This document shows positions 32,843 to 44,421 of a stretch of DNA of 64,000 bases, piece by piece. Within the stretch, counting starts at the first letter, position 1. Every line of letters starts with the position of its first letter. The DNA lies in the NCBI GenBank assembly GCA_029953675.1, contig JAMWBK010000001.1:2889001-2953000 (forward strand). Direction: 5' to 3'. This stretch comes from Rhodosorus marinus. Taxonomy: Eukaryota > Rhodophyta > Stylonematophyceae > Stylonematales > Stylonemataceae. A program made the position numbers and the translations under genes. The notes under the pieces are model-generated. The model was not told where the DNA came from and did not search any database. It saw only the letters and a program-made list of their open reading frames with translations.

Positions 32843-33259
32843 ATGGCGGTCGTCTTGCCGGCAGCGAAGATGCAGATTGAGTTTCTCCTGAACTCAAGGG
32901 CTGCTTCCCCAGAATCTGCTGAGCATCTGTGTAAGGAATGCTTCACCAGGTGCCGGAGCGCGGCTCACCTTCGGTACCACAGGTTCGTCCATGGCGAGAA
33001 CCGGTTTCATCCATGCCGGCGCTGCGAGATCGCTTTCACGCGAAAGTTTTCACTTCGAAGTCACGTGCGGTGTGTACACGATAAGGAACGAAAATTTGCT
33101 TGCGTTTCATGCAGCAGCAAGTTTTTCTACAGGAAAGACCTCCTCAAGCATAAAGCCGCCGTGCATGAGAGGAAACGACCCTATCGATGCGAAGACTGCC
33201 CTGCAAATTTCGGAAAGAAGGAGCACCTCACGAGGCACAAAAGGAGCCTACATCGCTGA
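32843..33259 (+). CDS. Four-finger C2H2 zinc-finger protein, paralogue 3
   Basis: An intronless gene of 138 aa. It starts MAVVLPAAKMQIEFLL with the shared motif (MQIEFLL). Four fingers follow: CKEC...HRFVH, CRRC...HVRCVH, CVSC...HKAAVH and CEDC...HKRSLH. More basic and more diverged than paralogues 1 and 2 but with the same finger spacing (FTRKFSLRSH, FFYRKDLLKH, FGKKEHLTRH). Its stop is 216 bp from the stop of the convergent two-finger gene. Confidence 0.87.
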   Translation: MAVVLPAAKMQIEFLLNSRAASPESAEHLCKECFTRCRSAAHLRYHRFVHGENRFHPCRRCEIAFTRKFSLRSHVRCVHDKERKFACVSCSSKFFYRKDLLKHKAAVHERKRPYRCEDCPANFGKKEHLTRHKRSLHR

Positions 33260-33474
33260 AAATAAATTTGCTTGCTTCCAACGAGACCTGAAACATTGGC
33301 GAGGAACTAACTGCCAGAAGAAGAATGATTCCACTGCGACCTCTAATCCATCTACCAAGCTTGATGATGTGAAGAACAAAGCTCGCCAATACGTAGTCTT
33401 TACATTGAAACTATAAATAATCTTTCTCTCTTTTCACCCACACGGGGAACGATTCAAACGCACACCGCACTATC

Positions 33475-33993
33475 TTACGAACTAACCGTACGGGATTCGT
33501 CGAAAAAGAGGATGGCATCCCAAGCGCCCATTCTTGTCTCCGAAAGGTCCGTGACGTTCGAGAGCTCTCCCGGCTTTACGTCCTCGACCTGGTAGGAAAG
33601 TTTTTCCACATCCAAGGGATTGAACGCATCTCTTCTATTCACGGCTTCATAACTAGGCTCCTGCTCGGTGTCCCCCATCCACATGTCCTTGACATCCGGC
33701 GAGATATCATACAAAGCGTATGTTGAATCTGTATAGACAAGCTTTTCTACTCGGCTTTGCACGGTGGCTTTTTGCACGGCCTCTTTCTCCATGTTGCGCT
33801 CATGGGATTGCGCGTGACATTGCAAGCTCGACTTCCATCTGAACGCCTTCTCACATCCTTCAACAGTACATTTAAACGGAGTATTCTCGGAGTGTACCCT
33901 TCTATGGACCTGGAGATTGTAGTTCCTTGGAAAAACTCTTACGCATCCCTCAAAATCACACTTGTAGATCTTGTTCTGTCTCTTTCGTCCCAT
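33475..33993 (-). CDS. Two-finger C2H2 protein (TFIIIA-type fingers)
   Basis: An intronless gene of 172 aa. Two fingers sit at the N-terminus: YKCDFEGCVRVFPRNYNLQVH and FKCTVEGCEKAFRWKSSLQCH, both C-x4-C-x12-H-x3-H, the spacing of TFIIIA/ZXD-type fingers. The rest is acidic and has no known domain (EKLVYTDSTYALYDISPDVKDMW). It is not a member of the four-finger family: finger number, cysteine spacing and order differ. Probably a transcription factor. Confidence 0.82.
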   Translation of the reverse strand: MGRKRQNKIYKCDFEGCVRVFPRNYNLQVHRRVHSENTPFKCTVEGCEKAFRWKSSLQCHAQSHERNMEKEAVQKATVQSRVEKLVYTDSTYALYDISPDVKDMWMGDTEQEPSYEAVNRRDAFNPLDVEKLSYQVEDVKPGELSNVTDLSETRMGAWDAILFFDESRTVSS

Positions 33994-36900
33994 CCTTCAA
34001 TCCACGATTCCCACTTTAGCCCCACAACCACAACGACATCCTCACCTTGACCCTCCTCCAAGCCCACCCCAGCGTCCTTCCTGCTAAACTCCTCCTTTTC
34101 AATATCGTTTGCCGAGCAACACCTCTTCTCCAGTTGTGCAGCTGATATCCCGCCAGACCCGTCTCCCTGTTCAATTACTATTTATCCCCAGTCAGGCCCG
34201 ACCGCACCTCCTCTCTCTCCCCCTTAAAAAACCAAATTGACTTTTCTATAATAAGTGGCTGTGGTAAGTGGTCTCCATCCTTCCCGACACAACATTCCAG
34301 GCCACAAAAAAAAACCCCCAAAAATACCCAACTCCCCTTCCCGATCTACAAGATAGATCGACTCATTTAGCTCAGCAAGGCCGTCCGCATTGCCAACAGG
34401 CAGAGCAATCGATCCTCCTCGCGCTCTCCACGAAACCAGGGAAGACTTAGTGATCCCATGCTCCCCTTATTCAAGTACCAGAACAGTTAAATAATTAAAC
34501 AATATTAGATTAATAATAGTCCCATTCATAATAAAAATAGACATTTCATTCGTATATCCAATTATACTATGCTTTGTACTCTCCATTAACCAATAAAAAA
34601 GCCTATAACAAATTCGCTTAACCAGTCATAATAGCATAATCAAAGAAGCATAATATTTTATTCTTATTCAGTATTTATATGTGAGGCGACTTTCGGAAAC
34701 AATGAGATTGATAGGATCTATTTTTTGATATATTTAGAATTGATATGTATGTATTGGTTATATCGTTTTTCGCTTAACCAATGGTATTTCATATCCCTTA
34801 TTTAATTTTATAAAACATGATTACCAAGGTACGAAAATAGCTTTTCGCTTACAGTCACGAACTATGATGTTTGCGAAAAACCAATCATTGTAGAGAAGAT
34901 ATTGAGTGTCACAGACTGATTGGAAGCTTGAAAGTAATCGAAATGATTGCTGTTCGACCATCCAATAATAACAAAAAAATTGCTTATAATGTATATTCGA
35001 AATAATTCGCCTTACCCAAACTCAGTATGGAAAAAATTGTCCGCATCCAGTAAAGTTTTTAAAACAAATAACTTTTTGTATATGTAAAAAAGTGTGCGTT
35101 GGGAAAACGGGGAAGGTGGGGGTGGGGAAATCTGATAATGGCTGTCGGAGGCTTTTGATTTTTTTGTGATTAATTTTATTTGCTAGTCTTTCAGAGTATT
35201 TGTAACCAGTAGGGGGGGGAAGTTAGTAAAATTGAGTTTTGTCTGGTTTGTTTTCCTTGGATTGGGAGGAAAAGAGAAGGAATGGACGAAAGTGTGTTGG
35301 GTGAAGGGGGTAATCATTACAAGAATTCGACAAAGCTGTTTGCTTTTTTGATGGGAAAAAGATGTTTTTGATTGGTTTGGTTTGGGAGGGGGGAAGGGAT
35401 TGGGGATCTAAATTTGGACCGAATTTTTTGTTTTTGTTTGGTGTCCTGGAAGAGCGAAGGAAGCGAACCAGCTGACTTGCGATGTGAGTATAGGCTCGAG
35501 GGACGGTTGGGCATGTCGTCAGGCCCTTCCCCTTCTTCCTGCCTCCCCCCCTTCCCCCCGCCGCTTTTTTTGCCTGTGCGTTGTTTTTTTTTTGGTCTTT
35601 TGCGTTGTTGCCAGTGGGCACGATGGATCCACTACCGGATCCATCATTAGGGTCGTCTGATTAGTTTATTCGAAGTAACGGGAGGGGGGGGGGTAGGTGG
35701 GTCCGTTGTGAGGTTTTGGGTGAGTGAAGCTTCGGAGGAGGTTTTCTTGTTGGCCCCCAACCCGTAACCAGCCGTTTGCTAATTTTGGCTACTACAAATT
35801 GGGTCCCTGAGGAGGAGCCTGAGTGGGGTTTGGAACACCCTTAATGACGCGTTATACGTTGTTGGCTAGCGCTTACACCGCACGGGACGATGGTCAGGCT
35901 TGTCCAGCGTACTTGGAGGCTGTGCAAATTATCAATTATTGTTGGACGATTGAGTATTGTTCTGCGCGAGCGGAGCGGGGACGAGGGGACGGGCACGCGC
36001 CTATCTGATAGGCTGCGTTGATGATCAACCCACTAACGTTCTTAAGTTAAAACCAAAAGAGATTCTTGAGCGATGAATGTTGTTTTTTTTGGCAGTGGTG
36101 AATAAGTCCGGTTTGGTTAGGTCATGGTCTCCTTACAAGTGTCCGATCCTCGTTCTCGTTTACAGAACAGCTCTCCCTCACAATCCGGTTTGGAGCAGGA
36201 GAGTCAGTACACGCTGTCGCAGTCGTCAATGACGTTGACGAACCCGATCACATTCTAAACTAACTGCTATTGAACCTCCGTGCTGATTGCAAAGCTGCTG
36301 TCAACAGCTTTGCCTTTGGTGTAGACCTGGCGGCGACTCATGTGGTAAAAGATGGGGGCGATAAGGTGTGCGTCCAGAGGGAGCAATCGTTGCAGAGCTG
36401 AGGGAAATGCAATTCGGCTTCTACAACGGTGGTTCCACCACATTCTCTATCTGCTTGCTAACGAAGATTCAATACATCCTGCAAATAAGACTTGGCCGCG
36501 TGTCCGCTGCGCACCAACGCATTTGAGAAGCTTTGGTGAAGCATTGGCATGGGACCTGTAGGTTAGCGACCGAGCAGCCAGTTCTATGGCGTCCACACAG
36601 AGCAATCGAGCACTGAGGCTGCGCTTTCGTGGTCCAAGCCCAAGCTGGCGTGTCTGACAGTAGCATATTGGGCCAGGAAGGACGCAGAACTGGCCCGCTC
36701 CCAAGTGGATTGTCGCGTTTCTCCTACCTTCGATTCCCAGCGTACACTCTTTTTAAAGATTTGCTGACTCAGCCGCTTGATGCCAAAACAAAAAACGACT
36801 GTGCTTGCTGACTCAGCCGCTTGCTGCCAAAACAAGAAACGACTGTGCCCGACCGTGAGCCATTACTTCTAGAGTCTCACACGGAAGAAATCACCCAGGC

Positions 36901-38819
36901 TCGCGCATGCTCCTCACAGGAAGAGATGCGACCTTGCAGATCTTATCCTCTACGCATCACTCTTGTCTGCCCTACCCCATCCGTTGGAAACCAACCGTCA
37001 GTGATCCTACACAGCCCCGCCAATTCAAATTTGACCCAAACTTAGGTTGAATTCGGGAGGAATGCAATTCCGAAATTTTTACTACTGTTTGTTCTCGTTT
37101 CGCAGGCTCCTTGTGGCAGTTTGCCTATATGATTAAAGTGATCTATCGGCTCAGGGCACAAATTTCCTTCCCGAGTAGATGATTCGCATATCAAGTACCA
37201 TGACTTGGAACGCATGAGTGTCATGGAGGCTGTTCATTCTAGCTGCCCGCTCTAGAGGATCTCAAGACCAACAGCCCTACTGCCCACTGATAGGAGATGT
37301 CTTAGGTCCTATCGCGCTGGTGGCTGCTCTGATAACCACCGAGGACTACCTAGTTTAGTATCCCCTCAAGACATGTGCACATATTATTGAGGCTAACTAC
37401 CTTACCAAGGGTTACGAACTTCAAACAACGAGGGGTTCATTCGCCATGGCAGAGCCGTGTGCACACCGGAATGTGTAGCCTGGGCCTCACGGGAGCTTTT
37501 TTTTGAGCATGTGGCTCCCTTATCATCAGCAAGCCGTCACGACTCAATCCCGAGCGGAATTAGACAATGCGTCATCCCCTTCACTGTCCACTCCAATGGT
37601 ATGTTGAGATCCAAACAGTCACTGGATCGGAGTGTGTTCAGCTCCGGTGCCCGGTGACCGATGCGCTGATACGCCTCCGGGCTCGCTAGTGGTACTGCAG
37701 TACCTGCTGACACCCTGGCATAAGTGCCGAGCCCGTCACTTGACATTTCTACGAGGCGGGAAGGATTTATCCACCCCTGGGGTAGCCTGAGCCTTCTGGG
37801 GCTGATCCTTCTTCGCCCAGTTTCTACCCGACGGAAGCAGACTTTTGCACCTTCCTTTGCCTCTAGCTGACTGGTAGATCCAGCACATTTTGCACCCGAG
37901 TTGAGCTTCAGCAGTGCCAGTTGAAAATCTAGAGAAGATACTCACGAGCTACTCTGGCGCACCAGGTTCTCGGATTTCGCGCCTTCGAACGCCTAGCAAG
38001 AAACTGTGTGACTGCTGCGATGGCGATCCTATTCTATGCCGTGCGGCGAACTCTCTATGCAGAGCATCCCTATGCTGACCCATGTGCACTGGATCGTTAA
38101 TTGATCTGATGCTACCTCTTTTACCATGTGCAACGTACGCCATCGCTCCTTTATTTAATTGACACGACTGCTCATTCAAGCCCCTCTTCGGGGGGACTAC
38201 ACGTTGCCGTTCGAGATCAATTCAAGCACCCCGGCAGGGCAGAAACTAAAACTGCCGTCGTTTTCAACGCCGTTAATGCTTCCATCATCAAAATGTGGAT
38301 TCAGTCTGACTTTCGAAAATTTCGGATCCACCGTCTTCCGAAGGCTCTGCTTGTCTTGGACCTACCTCTTCGACCGCTCCACAATCCTCGAGCACAGCAA
38401 TCTGGACCTGATTCATTACGGACGTGCACAAGACCAGGATGGAGACATAGGTTCGTTTTGTCCTAATCTGTACAATGAAGTCGGTCATATGCTCTTTGGT
38501 CTTTCAGCGCCGGTCGTCGGATTATCAAAGCTATCCGACTCAACTCATTCTACAGTAGTCAGCGCCAATCAAATCAATCAAGCTAGTACGTTCCCACCTG
38601 AATCTGCACGGGAACCATGCCAGTTTCGAATTTGAGAAAAAGAGGGCCCCTTCTTGAAGTACGGAACTTTAGAAGCCGTGTGCTCATCACCATGGGCACG
38701 ATGCTGGCCTAGGAAAACGCGCATTCCGGTTGACATCTCGAGGGATCTTTGCTTTCCGGCTGGTCCCATCTTACAACGACCTTGCTGTGCTACATTTCTG
38801 TTCTGTGCGATCCGAAGGT
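33994..38819. other. Gene-poor region
   Basis: About 4.8 kb. AT-rich DNA at 34480-35100 carries no long frames. T/G-rich DNA lies at 35100-35750. Mixed-composition DNA at 35800-38800 resembles the relic-bearing regions, but I can name no element. A short direct repeat (CTGACTCAGCCGCTTG) occurs at about 36765 and 36809. Confidence 0.5.
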
Positions 38820-39225
38820 TTATAAATAATCTTCATTTCGAACTCGTACGCGCTTGATTGCCTCCTTGGGAACAATAACAAGCCCCATCCACAGGAGCTC
38901 TGTCTCATCTACGCACGGTGCGAGAGATAACAAACAATCAGTCGAACAATGGGGACAGCAAAAAACGAGCAAAAAAACACGGAGCAGACTAACTCGCACC
39001 TTGATTTGAGCTCTCCATCATGCGCTCCTCCGCACTCGAAAGGATAATGTTGTGAAGATGGTCGATGCAGTGGAAAAGCCCCTGAATCACCCGACCATCC
39101 GTCATTTCAATTAACATAGGACGATTGATCAACTCGCGTACTCTCGTAACGTACTCCTCTCGATCTGCAAAGGACTTACCCATGTCTTCTCTTCTAGTTA
39201 GCCATTCTCTTTCCTCCCTAAACAT
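38820..39225 (-). CDS. LSm-domain protein, NAA38/LSMD1-like
   Basis: Two exons (39225-39000 and 38908-38820; intron 91 nt) give 104 aa. The Sm fold is readable. Sm1: VRELINRPMLIEMTDGRVIQG, FHCIDHLHNIILSSAEE. Sm2: LLWMGLVIVPKEAIKRVRV. The motif MTDGR...G.F.C.D...NIIL and the GLV.VP ending fit NAA38 (LSMD1), the auxiliary subunit of the NatC N-terminal acetyltransferase; another LSm such as LSM8 is less likely. The second ATG (residue 15) is an alternative start. Confidence 0.78.
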
Positions 39226-40239
39226 CTCCAGATCCTCCTCCCTCCCCTCCGAGAAACATTCTCAAGAAATTCCGTTTCGACCGCGTTCGTTAGTACCGTA
39301 ATAGTATCAGAACGCTGCTCTGAAGGAACTAACGTGCCGATGCCGAGGTGTGACTTAGCCTACCATTCGGGACCCGGGGCTGTTTCATCGGTTTGTACTG
39401 CTCATTATCCAGCTTTGTGGTCTTTTAGACAGTGTCTAGTCATGTTTTTCATAGTGACCCCGGACGTCTTGACCACCTCACCACGGAGCTGCTTTTGATC
39501 CGCTGAGGCTCTACTGCTGGGTGCTCTGCTGGTCCACGCGTCGTCAACGCTCCACAGAGTATGTAGGCTCTGAATAACCTCATGGTGACGAAGATGAACT
39601 TCAGTGCCAACCGCAGAGTGTAGCAGTATAGGTAGCTAAAACAATTGGGATGGTAAGGAGCCCCCTCTGCCGGGCTTCTTGAAATCGGTATCGCATCGAC
39701 ATGGAAAGACTATGGGGATGGGGGAGAGGGGCACCTCCACGCCAACGCTGAAGAGTGAGCAAGACGCCGAGGCGTGTCGAGGGACCCTCAGGAGGTGAAG
39801 GGTGTGTTCATATTTTCGTTGTGGACGGATTTTGGTCAAGAATCATGAAGTTGGAATATTTTGTTTGGGGTAAATTCAATGTAGCCTGGGCGGCGAAGAA
39901 AAACAACTAGAGGAATTTCCTCAGTCTATTTGTTTTTACCTCTTTAGAATTGCAATTCCAGCATTGCCCGATCCTCCTCCGCTTGTTCCGCCACCCAGGG
40001 CGTACAGATACATCGTTCACGAGCAGCCGCGTGGTACATCAAGCAGAATTGACAAGCAAAGAAACAACTGCAATCACAGAGAGGATTGATGACTTTGCAG
40101 ATGGAGGAATGCCTGCGCGCGAGGGCTGGGTGGCCTGGCTCATAGACCCGAGGCTGTGCGGAGTAGGGCTGAGCGCTGGTCAGAAGTAAAAGATTATTTC
40201 GTACGCGAAAGGTAGTGCTACTTGGCATCAGCGCGCTGA

Positions 40240-40473
40240 ATTTCTCTCCGCATAGCTCGTTTACTTGTGAATTCGGCGGCAATGCTGGTCACCGGAATAT
40301 TCCCGCATGCCGCAGATTGCGAGAGAATGTGGAGCCTCGCTTCGCGGACGCACCATATTAAGCGTTCTCACTACCTTAACCATCCAACAGAACCGATCTT
40401 AGAAGCTCAAACCGTTCCCCATCCACTCACAACTCACCCAGCTCTTAAAAGAGGTCCACACCTAACACGTTGA
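40240..40473 (+). pseudogene. hAT-family transposase C-terminal relic
   Basis: The frame reads LRIARLLVNSAAMLVTGI then FPHAADCERMWSLASRTHHIKRS. The pattern (small residues)-x-x-ERxxSxAxxxxxxKR is the hATC dimerisation motif of hAT transposases. A stop at 40237 cuts the upstream frame, so this is inactive. Confidence 0.45.
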
Positions 40474-40583
40474 CATAGGGCAAGACATAGGGCATCAAAG
40501 TTTGGTCTTGCCGGTTGGATAAGTCACATTTTAGGGCAAAACCGTTGAAATTAGTACCGCATGCGGCATAGGGCATGCCCTAT
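40474..40583. repeat. CATAGGGCA repeats and a 16-bp palindrome
   Basis: CATAGGGCA occurs at 40474, 40486 and 40567. The last is part of the perfect palindrome ATAGGGCATGCCCTAT (40568-40583). hAT elements often end in (C/T)AGGG, so these could be terminal repeats; target duplications were not found. Confidence 0.5.
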
Positions 40584-41291
40584 TACCACAATAAATTGTA
40601 CGTTTAGTGATTTATTAGTACAGTGGGACTTGCGAAGCAGAGGAGTTTCAGATGCAAAGAGGTGAGGTTGGTCCGAGCGGAGCTGCTACCCATAACATCA
40701 GACAAGTTTAAACCAGGAGAGAATGAAGCAAACGGGTATATCGAGGACAAAGAAAACGTAAAGTGCGGGCTTCAAGGGACAACTGCAAGCATTTGCCCTG
40801 CCAGAGCAAAACGAAACTGGGCCGGGGAGGGCAGGTGCTTTTTGGGGGGTCTCGGTCTGGCTGAGCGAGAAACTGAGTAGAGACCACGAATGTATATTAC
40901 TCCTTAGCGGTTAATCTACTTCAGATGTTGCTAGGTAGAAAGTAGCCAGATTGTTTTTCAAAGAAAAATGAAGAGTCCTCCGCGCCCGATAAGAAGGGAG
41001 CCCTTTTGCAAGACATTTAGAAAGCCTGGCTGCTCATCTCGATGCGAGGCCGTTCCGAACTGATATCGATGCTAAGTTTCCTGTTTCGACCTCGTAATGT
41101 CATGAGCGATGACCCAAATAACGAAGAACAAAGAAGCTTTGGCTTTTGTTTGCTCTGCTGAGCGAGGGGCATGCTGTGGTGAGGTCTGACCACATCTACC
41201 ACGCTAGAAACGGTGTCGTGCTGACAGGGATGGGCGGGGATATCAGTGGAAAGGTGAATGGCGGTTTTTCCATTTTAAGTAGCGGAGTAAG

Positions 41292-42457
41292 ATGAAGAGG
41301 AAGAGAGAAGCGACATGGTCCGATCTTGTACAGACTCTTCGTTCCGGAGAGAAGTCTGTGAGGGAGCTTTTGCCTGAACTCGAGCGCCTGTTGCCTGTCA
41401 GTTATGGTGGACGTGAACCAGACGATCGCGAAAGCGAGGATGGCGACGACGATCAGGACAGTTTTTCCTCCAGGAGAATCTTAGAACGTGGGTCGACGAC
41501 TAGGTCCGGTAGTACCTTCCGCCTGCACTACCTGGAAGTTCCCTTTTCCATTTGGGAGGACCTTTTCGACGAAGAATGGCCGTCCGACGCGGCTAGAACG
41601 CTCGACACGGAGCTCCACCTTCCGGAAGCAGATCTTTTCCCTGCGTTCACCGACGATCGCGGCAACGAAGAATCAGGACAGGTCCAAATGGACGCAGACG
41701 TGGAGTTTGTTAGTACGATCCTCCGGAACACTGGCAACCATCCCACATGCACTGGCCGCATCCATTTTACCAACACCTCCAAAGATTGGTAAGCCATCCG
41801 TTGAAGTTAGTAGCCCGAACCGCAGAGATTCCATTCATCTTGGGAGGCAAAATTCATTGCGTGTGAGTCTCTCAAGCGACTTGAACGGCATTGAATCTGT
41901 TCAAAGCGGTTCCTTTGTCTTCCCGCTGATGCGCTAGGGCCGTCTGTTAGGAGCGGGTTCCGTAGCTCCGTGAGGTGCTCATTAACCTTAGCAAAATCTC
42001 TTCTCTTGATTGTTAGGATGCGTCTTCTGCACGATGTTGTGATGGAGGGAGGCAAGGAGCTTGAAGTCAGCGACTATATCAGGCTCTTAAGCTGTCTATC
42101 CAATTCAGATCTGGCGGATGTGGTCTTAGTGAGGATATTCCCCGGGCTGTTGTTGCGTGAACGCTCCAACAGGGATGGCGACTTGTCGAAAGAAATGGAT
42201 CAGCTGTTGGAAGTTGCGTTTCACCGCAGCAGTTTCTCGTCGATGAGCCTTTCAGTACTTCAGAAGACCATTGCTGCGATGAGGTTGGCTTGACTCCGTC
42301 AAGTACAAGGTTCCCAAGCAGACATATTGAAAGTGTTTTATTCCGTTTTTCCTACAGTCTCGAGCAATGCGGGCTTCTAGGGGTATTCTCGCAAGCAAAG
42401 CTGCTTCGGCTGTACTTGAATGGGACGATGGAGGGCCACAGGCAACCCGGAGGGTGA
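41292..42457 (+). CDS. Unrecognised protein with helical C-terminus (possibly FANCE-like)
   Basis: Three exons (41292-41788, 42017-42283, 42358-42457; introns 228 and 74 nt) give 287 aa. The N-terminus starts MKRKREATWSDLV, followed by an acidic linker. The C-terminal half looks all-helical: DYIRLLSCLSNSDLADVVLVRIFPGLLL, then MSLSVLQKTIAAMSLEQCGLLGVFSQAKLLRLYLNG. Such helix pairs resemble the C-terminal repeats of FANCE, a Fanconi anaemia core subunit, but the resemblance is weak and by eye only. The last exon could instead splice again near 42452; another open frame runs to 42588. Confidence 0.5.
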
Positions 42458-42588
42458 TATCAGGGACTCCGTGTTCATATCGTCAAGTCCTCACTATTTA
42501 TGACTGTGGATGGTCAAAGGTAGAGAGTTTGGTGCTCTACGTAAAGGATCTCGAGATTCCAGAGCTAGAACGGAGGATCAATGAGTAG

Positions 42589-44421
42589 CTCGCCGGCCGG
42601 AAAAAGTGAACTCCTTTACATTCTGCGAGTAGCTCATGACAGCTCTTCACTTGCCACACTTAGGATTGGACAAGGCTTGGAATCAGCCGGCGGGTGCTAT
42701 TGGTAAACAGCTCGTCGACGATTCGCTGAGATGCGACCGGTTTTGAGAGGACGAAACTTTCCAACTCCCCACGAGGGCCTTCACGCTTTCTTTGAGCTCC
42801 TATGCGAAAATCGCCTTAGTATCCGTTCATATGCCGGGCACGGGAGATCGTTCGGGAACTCCGTGAAGAGGGTGCAGGCGACTACTTAGGCGCGTATAGG
42901 CATTCCAATGCTATTCGAAACGATCTTGCATCGTTTCCAGTTCCGGAAATCATAGTATACAGTGAATTCAAAGCCGCCCTCACCTTCTGCGCCAGGCAGC
43001 TGCCCAGTCAAGTTTCTAGGTGTACTTGCTCCAAGATGAAACCCAACGGCTTCAGCGTTCGCCCGTGGTGAAGCCGACAAGCTAACTTGCCCGGTGAGGC
43101 TTTCATACGAGTGGCCATTAACGACTTATCACCCTGTCCTAACATGGACGCAAAGGAATTCAACCGATTTGCGGCGTGAGCAAGGTGGTCGAAAAGTCTC
43201 TTAAGACCTCCTCATGGGGTGTACAGTACTACTACTTCAAAGATCAGGCTTTTGATGTATAAAAGCGAAAACAAATGTCGTTCAGTTTTTTTTCTTTAAT
43301 CTCATCTGCTCTCTTATACATATTCGCGAGCAACGCCCGAACCAACGATCTCCCCTCGCCCACCAAAATCTATCCACCCTGAAACAATTTCCCCCCCTCC
43401 CCCGAACCACCAGAACAGGACCACCTGGACCCTTTCTGGTATCATTCGACACCCTCAAAGCTCTGGCCGAGAAAATTAATTCTTAAAAAACAATTATCGC
43501 TATATATATATATATATATATATTCTTCATCCGCTTATTGTGTCCTTATACAGAAATACAATACGCTTATTCAAAATACTCATCAAATTACGGTCCGATT
43601 TTTTGATTTTTTTTTTGGAAAGCCCCTCCCTCCTCGCGCTCGCGCGGCGAGCACACGCGCGAGATATCCAATTCGGTAATAAGTTTTAAGTATTTCAATA
43701 AACTGCAGCAATAGCAACGGGCGAAAACGGTATTCTTTGAAATTCGGAATAAAAAACTAAATCGCAATCAATTTACGAAAGTGATGGGGAGAAAGGATTG
43801 CACTATTCCCAATTATTTCTTCCTAAATATTCGAAACATGGAAACTTATCAATCAATATAAGGACTCAGAGATTGAATGAAGTGTATATTTTCTTTTATA
43901 CAACTTCCTATGAATTAGGATGTGTATGTCCATTATTTTGGAGAGAGCGGAGACTCAGCTCGGTATTTTTATCGGTTTTTAGTTCATTGGGAAAACCATG
44001 ATCAATTTTGTTGGTCCTTGAATTTGATCTTTCACTGTCTAGATATCCCAACGGGTGGGATGTCAAAAAAATCTCGGCGATAATGTTTTTGGGGAAATTT
44101 TTGATCGCTGGCCGAAGGCATAGCATTTCTCTCCATCTTGGCGAATGATACAAAGCAGGATCGTTGGCTTTGGAAGGAAAAAAGGACGTGTATTATTTAA
44201 TGGTTTTTTAGGGTTTTTGGATTCCTCGAAAGGAGTCGGATAGTTTCGCTATGGCTGCTGGGCGGTTGGCAATAAGATGAGCTGTAGATGTGGTGGTAGG
44301 GGGGGAGGTTGGGGAGTGGACTGATCTGGTTGACAATTCTAAGGACGATTACGGAGCTTTGTGAACTGAAGGCTGTAAATTGACTTTGTTTTGGGGTAAC
44401 CTCTTTGAGAAATTGTTCGCT
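42589..44421. other. Intergenic, promoter of chlP at right
   Basis: No gene seen. A (TA)n tract lies at 43501-43523. A ggcagctgccc context at 43006 matches 7972. AT-rich DNA fills 43440-44200. Confidence 0.5.
43501..43523. repeat. (TA)n microsatellite
   Basis: About eleven TA dinucleotides. Confidence 0.9.

Larger units (their letters stand above)
39226..41291. other. Intergenic with hAT relic
   Basis: About 2 kb. A hAT-like transposase end and TAGGGC-rich inverted motifs lie at 40240-40583. Nothing else is supportable. Confidence 0.5.
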
